Assembly (NCBI RefSeq): GCF_002995745.1
Contig: NZ_PVXQ01000013.1
Location: forward strand, 1 to 64,000
DNA from: Clostridium vincentii
GTDB taxonomy: Bacteria > Bacillota > Clostridia > Clostridiales > Clostridiaceae
Length of the DNA stretch: 64,000 nt
Direction of reading: 5' to 3'
Shown: in pieces, positions 17,978 through 26,514 of the stretch
Numbering within the stretch: the first letter of the stretch is position 1
Layout: every line of letters starts with the position of its first letter
Notes under the pieces: generated by a model
The model's database searches: none
What the model saw: only the letters and a program-made list of their open reading frames with translations
What the model was told of the DNA's origin: nothing
Position numbers and translations under genes: made by a program

Positions 17978-18017
17978 AAAGGTGATTGGCACTTATGTGT
18001 ACCAATCACCTTTTTTC
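17978..18017. terminator. Terminator after aldehyde dehydrogenase
   Basis: AAAGGTGATTGG pairs with CCAATCACCTTT, followed by a T-run. It may also serve the converging ppnP gene. Confidence 0.85.
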
Positions 18018-18072
18018 TACTTAAAATTTTAATTCAAATAACATGGCATAGCTACTTTATTGTAAAATACTA

Positions 18073-18387
18073 TTATTTTATGTATGAGCAACAGTAATCA
18101 ACCACTTCTTTAACTACAACAGTAAATTCTGAATTTGAATGAATTGAAAAACTATCTCCTTCTTTTAAAGAGACGAAATTATCCTCGCCAGGTAATTTTG
18201 CATCCAAAGAACCCGCAGTAATTTCCATTAACTCCTTTTCAACAGTAGAAAATTTATAAGTTCCAGGCATCATTATGCCTAAAGTTTTCTTTTCTCCATT
18301 TTCAAGGATAATAGTTCTGCTTGAAACTTTGCCATCAAAATATAGATTAGCCCTTTTTATTGCTGTAACATTAGTAAAGTTGCTCAT
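18073..18387 (-). CDS. ppnP: Pyrimidine/purine nucleoside phosphorylase (PpnP, DUF1255)
   Basis: A small cupin-fold enzyme that phosphorolyses several nucleosides to base and ribose-1-phosphate. At about 104 aa it has family length, with the conserved N-terminus [14 protein letters not shown], the ...[12 protein letters not shown] segment and the [11 protein letters not shown] strand. The ATG at 18387 has GGAGG 8 bp upstream, while the upstream ATG at 18402 has no site, so I choose 18387. It lies 30 bp beyond gatB on the same strand and may be the last gene of that operon. Confidence 0.85.
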   Translation of the reverse strand: MSNFTNVTAIKRANLYFDGKVSSRTIILENGEKKTLGIMMPGTYKFSTVEKELMEITAGSLDAKLPGEDNFVSLKEGDSFSIHSNSEFTVVVKEVVDYCCSYIK

Positions 18388-18417
18388 TAGTAAAACCTCC
18401 ATAAAAATTATATAGTA

Positions 18418-19860
18418 TTAATTACACCTTGATTTTAATTGATCATCAAGTAATTGTTTAGCTACTTTAGGGTTAACTTTACCCTTTGAAGCTTTCATAA
18501 TTTGACCCATTAAGAAGCCAGCAGCTTGAGCTTTACCATCAGCAAAGTCAGCAACAGACTGAGGATTTGCATCAAGAACCTGAGAAATTATTTGTTCAAC
18601 TTCTGAAGTATCACTAATTTGAGTTAGTCCCTTAGATTTAACTACATCTAAAGCAGAAACTCCTGTTGTGAACATTTCCTCGAATACTTCGCGTCCAACA
18701 GTGTTGCTTATTTTCCCTTCTTCAATAAGGGTTATTAGCTCATATAGAGACTTAGAAGTTATTTTTATTTCAGTATCATCTAAATCTTCTTTAAGAAGTC
18801 TTAAGAAGTCTCCTAAAAGCCAGTTAGTAACAGATTTTGCTTTTGCTCCTAATTTAATTGTCTCTTCAAATAGATCAGAAAGCATTTTATTATCTATTAT
18901 TATTTCAACTTCTTTTTCAGGTATACCATAGGATTCGATAAATCTTGCCTTCTTTGCCTTAGGCATCTCAGGAAGGGAAGATTCAATTTCTTTTATTTGC
19001 TCTTCGTTTATTATAATTGGAACTAAATCTGGTTCAGGAAAATATCTGTAATCATGGGCATCTTCCTTGCTTCTCATTGAGACAGTTTTACCCTTACCAT
19101 TATCCCATCTTCTAGTTTCTTGTTTTATCTTATATTCTTCACCATAAGTATATAATTCTCTTTGACGTTTTTCTTCTTTTTCAAGAGCTTTTTGAAGCTC
19201 TTTAAAAGATCCGATGTTTTTCATTTCAACCTTAGTGTTTAAAACATCTGTGCCAGCTTCACGAATAGAGATATTAGCATCACATCGTAAAGACCCTTCT
19301 TGCATTCTACAGTCTGAAATATCAGCATGTTGCAAGATTGCTTTTATAGTTTTAAAGTAAATAACTGCCTCGTCAGGAGAGCGTAAATCTGGTTCTGAAA
19401 CCATTTCTATAAGAGGGACTCCAACACGATTGTAGTCAATTAAAGATACATTGTCTTCATCAACATGAACTAGCTTTCCAGCATCTTCTTCAATATGAAT
19501 TCTATTTAAGCGGATTTTTTTAGTTACTCCGTTAATGTCTATTTCAACATAACCCCCTGAACATAGTGGTGAATCAAATTGTGAAGTTTGATAAGCCTTT
19601 GGAAGGTCAGGGTAGAAGTAGTTTTTTCTATCCATTTTATTTAATTTATTAATTTTACAGTTAAATGCTGTTCCTGATTTAATAGCTAAAGCTATTACTT
19701 TTTCATTAAGAACAGGAAGAGTTCCAGGTAGGCCTAAACAAATAGGACAAGTGTTATAGTTAGGATCCTTACCAAACTCAGTAGAGCAGGAGCAGAAAAT
19801 TTTAGTTTTGCTTTTTAATTCGGCATGTACTTCAAGACCAATTACGGTTTCTAAACTCAT
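18418..19860 (-). CDS. gatB: Asp-tRNA(Asn)/Glu-tRNA(Gln) amidotransferase subunit B
   Basis: The tRNA-binding and kinase subunit of GatCAB, which amidates Asp-tRNA(Asn) and Glu-tRNA(Gln). The full-length 480-aa protein has the N-terminal GLEVHAEL motif and zinc cysteines (CSCSTEF and CPICLG, about residues 24-42). The central catalytic region is followed by a C-terminal YqeY-like tail domain with GFLMGQIMKASKGKVNP. It is the last gat gene of the aspS-gatC-gatA-gatB operon, 20 bp after gatA. Confidence 0.97.
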   Translation of the reverse strand: MSLETVIGLEVHAELKSKTKIFCSCSTEFGKDPNYNTCPICLGLPGTLPVLNEKVIALAIKSGTAFNCKINKLNKMDRKNYFYPDLPKAYQTSQFDSPLCSGGYVEIDINGVTKKIRLNRIHIEEDAGKLVHVDEDNVSLIDYNRVGVPLIEMVSEPDLRSPDEAVIYFKTIKAILQHADISDCRMQEGSLRCDANISIREAGTDVLNTKVEMKNIGSFKELQKALEKEEKRQRELYTYGEEYKIKQETRRWDNGKGKTVSMRSKEDAHDYRYFPEPDLVPIIINEEQIKEIESSLPEMPKAKKARFIESYGIPEKEVEIIIDNKMLSDLFEETIKLGAKAKSVTNWLLGDFLRLLKEDLDDTEIKITSKSLYELITLIEEGKISNTVGREVFEEMFTTGVSALDVVKSKGLTQISDTSEVEQIISQVLDANPQSVADFADGKAQAAGFLMGQIMKASKGKVNPKVAKQLLDDQLKSRCN

Positions 19861-19880
19861 ATTAATTCTTCCTTTCTATA

Positions 19881-21344
19881 CTAAAGTATTGGGGCAAGAG
19901 TAGATATTTTGACTTCTTGCTCTAAGGCATAAGCTACCTTAAATATTTTTTCTTCACCAAAGTGAGGACCTATTATTTGAATACCTATAGGTAAACCTGA
20001 TTCGCTTTTCCCATAAGGAAGTGAAATAGCGGGAATACCAGCAAGATTTATATTAATTGTATATATATCACCTAAATACATTGCTAAAGGATCTGTACAG
20101 TTTTCTCCAATCTTAAAAGGAAGGGTAGGAGTAGTAGGACTTAAGATAACATCATATGTATCAAAAGCTTTCTTAAATTCTTCCTTAATTTTCTTTTTAA
20201 GCTTTAGAGCTCTGTTGTAGTATGCATCATAATAACCAGAAGATAAAGCATAAGTTCCTAGCATAATTCTTCTCTTAACTTCAGTACCAAAAGCTTCAGT
20301 TCTAGTTTTAGTTATTAATTCATCTACATCTACAAATTCTTTAGTACGATATCCATATCTTATTCCATCAAACCTTGCTAAATTTGAACTAGCTTCAGCA
20401 GAAGAAATAATATAATAAGCAGATAAACCTTCCTCAGTAATAGGAAGAGAAATCTCCTCAACTTGAGCTCCAAGAGCTTTTAATTTTTCTATAGAATCAA
20501 GTAGGGAAGCTTTAATTTCTTCATCAAGACCTTTTTTAAAGAATTCTTTAGGAACTCCAATTTTCATACCAGAAACTCCAGATTCTATAGTAGATAAGTA
20601 GTCTTTTTGTATAGGTTCTTTATAAGTTGTACAATCTAACTCATCAGATCCTTGGATAATTTCAAGAGTTAGGGCAGCATCCTTTACTGTTTTTGATATT
20701 GGTCCTATTTGGTCTAAGGAAGATCCAAAGGCTATAAGGCCAAATCTTGAAACTAAACCATAAGTAGGTTTAAGTCCAACAACTCCACAAAATGAAGCTG
20801 GTTGTCTTATAGAACCACCTGTATCTGAACCTAATGAAACTGGAGCTAATCCTGCAGCAACACAAGCGGCAGAACCACCTGAAGAACCTCCTGGAACTCT
20901 TTCTAAGTCCCAAGGATTACTAGTTACTTGGAAGGCTGAGTTTTCAGTAGAAGATCCCATTGCAAATTCATCCATATTAGTTTTACCAATAATAATAGCA
21001 TCTTCTTTAAGTAACTTTTCTATTACAGTTGCATTATATGGTGGAATAAAGTCTTCTAATATTTTAGATGCACAAGTGGTAATGATACCATCAGTACAAA
21101 TATTATCCTTTATAGCTATTGGAACTCCAGCAAGGGCTCCAATAGGTTCATTTTTAGCAATCTTTTCATCAACTATTTTTGCTTTTTGTAAAGCATCTTC
21201 TTCACAAAGTCTAAGGTAAGATTTTACTTTAGGATCAATAGATTTTATTCTTTGAAATAATGAAGTAATTACTGAAGTGGCAGTAAAACTTCCATTTTTA
21301 ATTCCGTCTCTAATTTGGCATATATCCATATTTTCAATGTTCAT
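19881..21344 (-). CDS. gatA: Asp-tRNA(Asn)/Glu-tRNA(Gln) amidotransferase subunit A
   Basis: The amidase-signature subunit that releases ammonia from glutamine. The catalytic Lys lies in IKDNICT (about residue 78) and the Ser-cisSer pair in PGGSSGGSAACVAAG (about 152-166). The GSDTGGSIRQPASFCG motif is complete. The 487-aa length is normal. It is 11 bp from gatC in the same operon and therefore under the T-box upstream of aspS. Confidence 0.97.
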   Translation of the reverse strand: MNIENMDICQIRDGIKNGSFTATSVITSLFQRIKSIDPKVKSYLRLCEEDALQKAKIVDEKIAKNEPIGALAGVPIAIKDNICTDGIITTCASKILEDFIPPYNATVIEKLLKEDAIIIGKTNMDEFAMGSSTENSAFQVTSNPWDLERVPGGSSGGSAACVAAGLAPVSLGSDTGGSIRQPASFCGVVGLKPTYGLVSRFGLIAFGSSLDQIGPISKTVKDAALTLEIIQGSDELDCTTYKEPIQKDYLSTIESGVSGMKIGVPKEFFKKGLDEEIKASLLDSIEKLKALGAQVEEISLPITEEGLSAYYIISSAEASSNLARFDGIRYGYRTKEFVDVDELITKTRTEAFGTEVKRRIMLGTYALSSGYYDAYYNRALKLKKKIKEEFKKAFDTYDVILSPTTPTLPFKIGENCTDPLAMYLGDIYTININLAGIPAISLPYGKSESGLPIGIQIIGPHFGEEKIFKVAYALEQEVKISTLAPIL

Positions 21345-21355
21345 TACTTCATCTC

Positions 21356-21643
21356 CTATTCAATAATTTTAGGAACTATTATTGCAGTACCCCTCATGGA
21401 TTTAACATTTTGTAATAGCTTTTTTTTATCTTCAAAGCATTTCACTTTATCTTCTCTAAGAACTGGCTTTAAATCATCAGCGTTAAGGTCTAAATTAATA
21501 TCACTTAAATCAAAGTTATCTATGGATTCAAAGTGAGATAATATGCTTTCAAATTCTCCTATAAGCGTTTGAAATTCCGGCTCAGTAAAGCTAAGCTTTG
21601 ACAATTTAGCAATATATTTAACATCTTTAATTTCAACTTTCAT
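21356..21643 (-). CDS. gatC: Asp-tRNA(Asn)/Glu-tRNA(Gln) amidotransferase subunit C
   Basis: A 95-aa belt subunit that wraps GatA and GatB and stabilises the complex. The typical N-terminus VKYIAKLSKLSFTEPE and the C-terminal RGTAIIVPKIIE are present. It lies between aspS (12 bp) and gatA (11 bp), consistent with one polycistronic transcript. Confidence 0.93.
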   Translation of the reverse strand: MKVEIKDVKYIAKLSKLSFTEPEFQTLIGEFESILSHFESIDNFDLSDINLDLNADDLKPVLREDKVKCFEDKKKLLQNVKSMRGTAIIVPKIIE

Positions 21644-21655
21644 AATTTCATCCTC

Positions 21656-22945
21656 CTATGGTTCTAATCTCTTTAAATCTCTTGGTAGTAGAGTAGCTTC
21701 TCTAATGTTTTCAAGATCCAATATTTTTAAAGTAAGTCTTTCAAGACCAATAGCAAATCCTCCATGAGGTGGCATACCATATTTAAAGGTCTCTAAATAG
21801 AAATTAAAATCTTCTGGATCTAATCCGAATTTTGTAATGTTTGCTTTTAACATTTCATAGTTATGAATTCTTTGACCACCAGTAGTTATTTCAAGTCCTT
21901 TAAATATAAGGTCAAAACTTCTAGTAAGACTTGGATTTGTACTATCTGGCATAGCATACATTGGTCTTTTTGCAACAGGATATTCAGTTAAAAATACAAA
22001 ATCACAGTTATAAGTTTCCTTAACATATTGTGAAATTAATACTTCACCTGCAGCATCTATATTACCTATTGGAGATTTTTTATTGTATTTTTCAAGTAAT
22101 ATATTATGTGCTTCTGCAAGAGGAATTCTTGGAATTTTAATAGTTTCAGGAAGCTCAATATTATACATTGCAAGTTCTCTTTCACAGTTTTTTCTTAAAG
22201 CAGAATACAGATAGTTTAAAAAATCTTCCTCAAGATCCATAATATCAGTTTCGTCTTTAATAAATCCCACTTCAACATCAAGACTTATATATTCACTTAA
22301 ATGTCTCCAAGTACCGTGAAGTTCAGCTCTATAGGCAGGAGCAATTTCAAAAACTCTTTCAAAACCAGCACCAACCATCATTTGTTTATAAAATTGAGGA
22401 CTTTGGGCTAAAAATGCACGTCTACCAAAGTAGTCAACAGTAAACATTTCAGAACCACCTTCAGTGCTTGAAGATATAAGTTTAGGAGTATGTATTTCTG
22501 AAAATCTTTGACTTCTTAAGAAAGATTTAAATGCATCAGTAATTTCTTCTTGGATTCTAAAGACAGCTCTTGCTTTAGGTCTTCTTAGGGATAAACCTCT
22601 ATAATCTAATTGTTTTTCTAAAGCGACCTTTTGTTTGAATCCATTGATTTCAAAGGGTAGCTTTTCATAAAAAACATCACCTATAATAGTAATTTCCTTT
22701 GTGTCCAATTCTAGTCCACCTGGAGCTTTTTCATTAACAATCTTTTCTCCAATAGCTTCTATACACATTTCTAATCTTAATTTTTTAGAATTTTCTTTAT
22801 CCATTACCAATTGAACAATACCAGTTTTATCTCTAAGATGTACAAATGATACCGTACTAAGCTCATGAATTTTATGAACCCATCCCTTTACAAGTACTGT
22901 ACTTTCAGATACATCTTTAATGTCACATACATAAACTCTTTTCAT
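21656..22945 (-). CDS. aspS2: Archaeal-type (non-discriminating) aspartyl-tRNA synthetase
   Basis: A class II synthetase of 429 aa. It has an N-terminal OB-fold anticodon domain (about residues 1-105) and lacks the GAD insertion of the roughly 590-aa bacterial AspRS. Motif 2 is near FEIAPAYRAELHGTWRHLSEY, and the C-terminal motif 3 is PPHGGFAIGLERL. Being first in an operon with gatCAB, it very likely makes Asp-tRNA(Asn) for transamidation to Asn-tRNA(Asn), possibly as a transamidosome component. A second, discriminating AspRS may exist elsewhere. Regulation is by the T-box leader upstream. Confidence 0.93.
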   Translation of the reverse strand: MKRVYVCDIKDVSESTVLVKGWVHKIHELSTVSFVHLRDKTGIVQLVMDKENSKKLRLEMCIEAIGEKIVNEKAPGGLELDTKEITIIGDVFYEKLPFEINGFKQKVALEKQLDYRGLSLRRPKARAVFRIQEEITDAFKSFLRSQRFSEIHTPKLISSSTEGGSEMFTVDYFGRRAFLAQSPQFYKQMMVGAGFERVFEIAPAYRAELHGTWRHLSEYISLDVEVGFIKDETDIMDLEEDFLNYLYSALRKNCERELAMYNIELPETIKIPRIPLAEAHNILLEKYNKKSPIGNIDAAGEVLISQYVKETYNCDFVFLTEYPVAKRPMYAMPDSTNPSLTRSFDLIFKGLEITTGGQRIHNYEMLKANITKFGLDPEDFNFYLETFKYGMPPHGGFAIGLERLTLKILDLENIREATLLPRDLKRLEP

Positions 22946-22998
22946 TTTTTAAAAAGCCTCCTTGTTAATTTAAGTAATTATAGTTTTAGAACAAAATA

Positions 22999-23345
22999 TC
23001 CCTATACTTATTAAAATAGTATAGGGACGAAAAACTTCGCGGGCCACCCTAGTTAGCTAAAGAATTTAAGGTTTACGGAAATATAAAAACCGTTCCTATA
23101 CTTGCGTATAGGAACGGTATATATCCGTAATGCCATCCTAAATTATCTTAAACTTACTCTTAATTAGTACAAAATATTATAATTTTATACCTAGTCATGT
23201 TAACGGTTGACTACCGGCTAAGTCTACTCTTTTCATTTCGGTTAGCGTCTCAAAGGTGTTCTTCCATACATAAATCATACTAGGCTCACACCAACCCTAG
23301 CTCGCTAAAAATCAAGTAAGTACTTACTCTCCTCATCATTGACTG
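22999..23345 (-). ncRNA. T-box leader with GAAC specifier and two antiterminator/terminator modules
   Basis: On the minus strand Stem I includes GGTGTGAGCC and a specifier loop with GAAC at 23258-23261, offering overlapping Glu (GAA) and Asn (AAC) codons. A first T-box sequence AGGATGGCATTACGG (23125-23139) is followed by a 12-bp terminator (23090-23117) with TTTTT. A second T-box sequence AGGGTGGCCCGCG (23038-23050) is followed by a second terminator (22999-23027). Both bulges read TGGC, matching tRNAs with a G discriminator. Only one Stem I is visible. The overlapping specifier matches the two-codon T-box described for the Clostridium acetobutylicum transamidation operon. Confidence 0.88.
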
Positions 23346-23373
23346 TTTTTAAACTATATTCTAATTATTTACT

Positions 23374-23402
23374 ATTATATGCTCTAAATATAAATTAATC
23401 AA
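23374..23402 (-). promoter_or_regulatory. Promoter of the aspS-gatCAB operon
   Basis: On the minus strand TTGATT (23402-23397) and TATAAT (23379-23374) are 17 bp apart, upstream of the T-box Stem I. Confidence 0.75.
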
Positions 23403-23441
23403 TATAATTTTCACTATTTATAGAAAAAAGCACAAGTTCTC

Positions 23442-26090
23442 TTATGTATTTACACCTTCATTTAGGTCAGCATCTTCTTCATCTTTTTCCATATCATTTA
23501 CAAATACCTTGTATATTTGAATTATGAAAGTAGGTAAAAATGCTAGTAAGTATATACCTGCAATTAAGGTTACATCAAGTTTAGCAACTTCAAATAAATG
23601 TTGTAATGGTGGTACAAATAATACTAGATTTAAGAATACTAAACCAGCACCGAAGGCATACCAACTAAATTTATTAGAAAATATTCCAAGGGCGAAGAGC
23701 GATTTTTTTCCTCTGCAGTTAAATCCATGAAACAATCTAGCTAAGCATAGAGTAGAGAAGGCCATAGTTTGCGCAATTGCTTTATTTCCAGTAGATAATC
23801 CGATATGGAAAGCAATTAAAGTAAATATAGCGATTAAAAGACCTTCAACAGCAATTTCTTTCATGAAGTCTTTAGTTAATATAGATTCCTTACTACTTCG
23901 TGGTTGATCTTTTAATAAGTCTTTCCTTGATTTCTCCATACCTATTGCAATAGCAGGCAAACTATCTGTTAATAGATTAATAAATAAAAGATGTACAGCG
24001 GCAAAAGGTACTGGCAGTGCCATAATAGATGAATATAAAACTGCTAGAATTCCTGACATATTACCTGATAGCAAGAATCTGATTGAATTCTTTATGTTTG
24101 TATAAATATTTCTACCATTAGTTATAGCCTTAACAATAGTAGCGAAGTTGTCATCAGTAAGGATCATAGAAGCTGCATCCTTAGAAACTTCAGTACCTGT
24201 GATACCCATAGCAATTCCTATATCAGCTTGTTTTAAAGCGGGAGCATCATTAACCCCATCACCTGTCATAGCAACAATGTGGCCTCTATTTTGCCATGCA
24301 CCTACTATACGAATTTTATGTTCGGGAGAAACTCTTGCATAAACTGAAATGTGCTCAAGCTTTTTATTAAGTTCATCTTCAGAAAGCTTGTCAAGTTCTA
24401 AGCCTTCAAGAGCTATGTCTCCATCTTGTAAAATACCTATTTGTTTAGCAATAGCAGAGGCAGTAATCTTATGGTCTCCGGTAATCATAATAGGTTTAAT
24501 TCCAGCCATTATACAATCTTTAACAGCTTCAGCGGATTCTACTCTTGGTGGGTCAATCATAGAGACTAATCCAAGGAATACATATCCATGCTCATCATCT
24601 AAAGAAAGATCTTTTTCGTTAGGCAATACCTTATAAGCAAAGGCAAGTACTCTTAAACCATGTTGTGAAAGAGATGTATTTGTATTAACTATTTTTTCTT
24701 TATCCGTAGGTAGGATCTCACGAATTCCAACAGAGGTTTTAATATGAGTAATTCTATTTAGTAATACATCAAAAGCTCCCTTAGTATACATAATATATTC
24801 TCCATCAATTTTGTGGACAGTACTCATAAGTTTTCTGTCAGAATCAAAAGGGATTTCATTAAGTCTACTATGTTTAGTTCTAACATCACCTTCAATAAAT
24901 GAATGACTACGACCTAGGTTTACAAAAGCAACTTCAGTAGGGTCACCCATTTCAACTCCATAAACGGAAGTTGAATCATTACATAATATTGCAGCTCTTA
25001 AAATAGATTTATGAACTGCATTAGATAGATCTAAATTCTCAGATTCAATTAAACTATCATCAACGTATATTTGCTTGGTTGTCATCTTGTTTTGTGTTAA
25101 AGTACCTGTCTTATCAGAGCAGATTATTGAAACACAACCAAGACTTTCAACGGATTTTAGATCTTTAATTATAGCATGTTGGTTTGCCATCTTTTGAGTA
25201 CCTAAAGCTAGTACTATCGTAACAATGGAACTTAAGGCTTCAGGGATTGCAGCAACAGCTAAAGCAACAGCGAACATTAAGGAGTCAAGCATAGGTCTGT
25301 TCCTATAAAGACTTAATCCAAAAACAATTATGCAAATTACTAGAATAATAAGGGCTAGTTTTTTACTGAAATCATCTAAGGTTAGTTGAAGAGGTGTCTT
25401 TTTTTCCTTAGTTTGCTCCATTAATGTTGCAATTTTCCCAAGTTCAGTATTCATACCAGAAGTAGTAACAACAACAGTTGCTCGTCCATAAGTAACTAAT
25501 GAACTAGAGAAGACCATATTTTTTTGATCTCCAAGGGCAATTTCAGTTTCATTTATAACTTCAGCGAATTTTTCTACAGCTTCAGATTCACCTGTAAGAG
25601 AACTTTCATTAATTCTTAATGAAAAGTTTTCAATAATACGACCGTCAGCCACAACTAAATCTCCAGATTCAAGTAATAAAATATCTCCAGGTAAAACCTC
25701 TCTAGAAGGAATTTCAACCTTAATCCCATCTCTAATTACTTTTGCACTTGGTGCTGATAAAGCCTTTAAGCTTTTTAAAGATTGTTCAGCTTTTACATGC
25801 TGAACAGTTCCTAAAATTGCATTCATAATAATAACTGCAAAAATAACTATAGTGCTTTCAGAATTACCAGTTGCCATTGAAACAAGTGCAGCAATAATTA
25901 GGATAACTACTAGTAAATCCTTAAACTGTTCAAGAAATATTACTAAAGTACTTTTCTTTTTCTTTTCAGTTAATTCATTAAATCCATTTTTTTCTAAAGA
26001 GCTTTCTACTTGAGCTGTAGATAAACCATTTTTTTCTACATTAAAAACTTTTAGGACATCCGTTGATGTCTTTGAAAAAAACTTTTCCAT
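23442..26090 (-). CDS. Cation-translocating P-type ATPase, Ca2+/Mn2+ type (P2A)
   Basis: An 882-aa plasma-membrane pump with SERCA-like layout. It has an N-terminal actuator with LTGESEAVEK, a membrane ion site IPEALSS in helix 4 and the phosphorylation site DKTGTLTQ (about residue 328). MTGDGVNDAPALKQADIGIA forms the hinge, and there are about ten membrane helices. The IPEAL helix is typical of Ca2+ pumps. However, a yybP-ykoY leader, a Mn2+ sensor class, lies directly upstream, so Mn2+ export is as plausible as Ca2+ export. The gene is monocistronic. I see no clear terminator downstream before the aspS promoter. Confidence 0.92.
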   Translation of the reverse strand: MEKFFSKTSTDVLKVFNVEKNGLSTAQVESSLEKNGFNELTEKKKKSTLVIFLEQFKDLLVVILIIAALVSMATGNSESTIVIFAVIIMNAILGTVQHVKAEQSLKSLKALSAPSAKVIRDGIKVEIPSREVLPGDILLLESGDLVVADGRIIENFSLRINESSLTGESEAVEKFAEVINETEIALGDQKNMVFSSSLVTYGRATVVVTTSGMNTELGKIATLMEQTKEKKTPLQLTLDDFSKKLALIILVICIIVFGLSLYRNRPMLDSLMFAVALAVAAIPEALSSIVTIVLALGTQKMANQHAIIKDLKSVESLGCVSIICSDKTGTLTQNKMTTKQIYVDDSLIESENLDLSNAVHKSILRAAILCNDSTSVYGVEMGDPTEVAFVNLGRSHSFIEGDVRTKHSRLNEIPFDSDRKLMSTVHKIDGEYIMYTKGAFDVLLNRITHIKTSVGIREILPTDKEKIVNTNTSLSQHGLRVLAFAYKVLPNEKDLSLDDEHGYVFLGLVSMIDPPRVESAEAVKDCIMAGIKPIMITGDHKITASAIAKQIGILQDGDIALEGLELDKLSEDELNKKLEHISVYARVSPEHKIRIVGAWQNRGHIVAMTGDGVNDAPALKQADIGIAMGITGTEVSKDAASMILTDDNFATIVKAITNGRNIYTNIKNSIRFLLSGNMSGILAVLYSSIMALPVPFAAVHLLFINLLTDSLPAIAIGMEKSRKDLLKDQPRSSKESILTKDFMKEIAVEGLLIAIFTLIAFHIGLSTGNKAIAQTMAFSTLCLARLFHGFNCRGKKSLFALGIFSNKFSWYAFGAGLVFLNLVLFVPPLQHLFEVAKLDVTLIAGIYLLAFLPTFIIQIYKVFVNDMEKDEEDADLNEGVNT

Positions 26091-26137
26091 AATATGCTCT
26101 CCTCCTAAAATTTATAAGTGAATAAGATAATAAAAAA

Positions 26138-26182
26138 AGACCTTTAATATAAATAGGATAAGCCTAATTATATTAAAAGTCT
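26138..26182 (-). terminator. Riboswitch expression-platform terminator
   Basis: On the minus strand AGACTTTTAATATAA pairs with TTATATTAAAGGTCT, followed by TTTTTTT. The 5' arm overlaps the 3' side of the riboswitch P1 stem, so ligand-stabilised P1 would prevent terminator formation (an ON switch). Confidence 0.8.
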
Positions 26183-26262
26183 TGTAACCATAAAGGTATA
26201 TAACACCAGGTTTAAAAAAACCGGGATTGTTGATGTTATATTTTAAACTACTCCCTTTTAAT
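26172..26262 (-). ncRNA. yybP-ykoY family (Mn2+) riboswitch
   Basis: On the minus strand the element opens with ATTAAAAG followed by the conserved GGAGTAG. It closes with ACAAGA and CTTTTAAT (the P1 partner), with two internal hairpins between, including AACATCAACAATCCCGG opposite CCTGGTGTT. This is the layout of the yybP-ykoY class that senses Mn2+ and often precedes P-type ATPases and MntP-like exporters. Confidence 0.82.
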
Positions 26263-26286
26263 CTTAAATTATTTATTTATAGTACA

Positions 26287-26315
26287 ATAATACGTGACTG
26301 CAAAAAAAATGTCAA
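26287..26315 (-). promoter_or_regulatory. Promoter of the riboswitch-ATPase transcript
   Basis: On the minus strand TTGACA (26315-26310) and TATTAT (26292-26287) are 17 bp apart. The remaining 26316-26514 is AT-rich and should hold the guanylyltransferase promoter, but I could not fix its boxes. Confidence 0.75.
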
Positions 26316-26514
26316 TAAAATAAATTTAAAAAATTTAAAAAGATAGGAATGGAATTAGAATTTAAGCAGATACTAATTAGTTATTCTCATTAATAGAATA
26401 TGGTGACAAAAAATGAAAAGGATATTAAATTTTCTTTAGCCTGAATTATAATAATCACAACATACCAACTGGTCATATAATAGAGTAATAACACTGATAT
26501 GGAGTTGGAAATTA

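Noticed and set aside
18668..18931. Open frames antisense to gatB and other long genes (for example 2892-3272, 16951-17292, 24349-24636, 43430-43643).
   Set aside because: They lie wholly inside well-supported genes, lack ribosome sites, and have compositions expected of the complementary strand.
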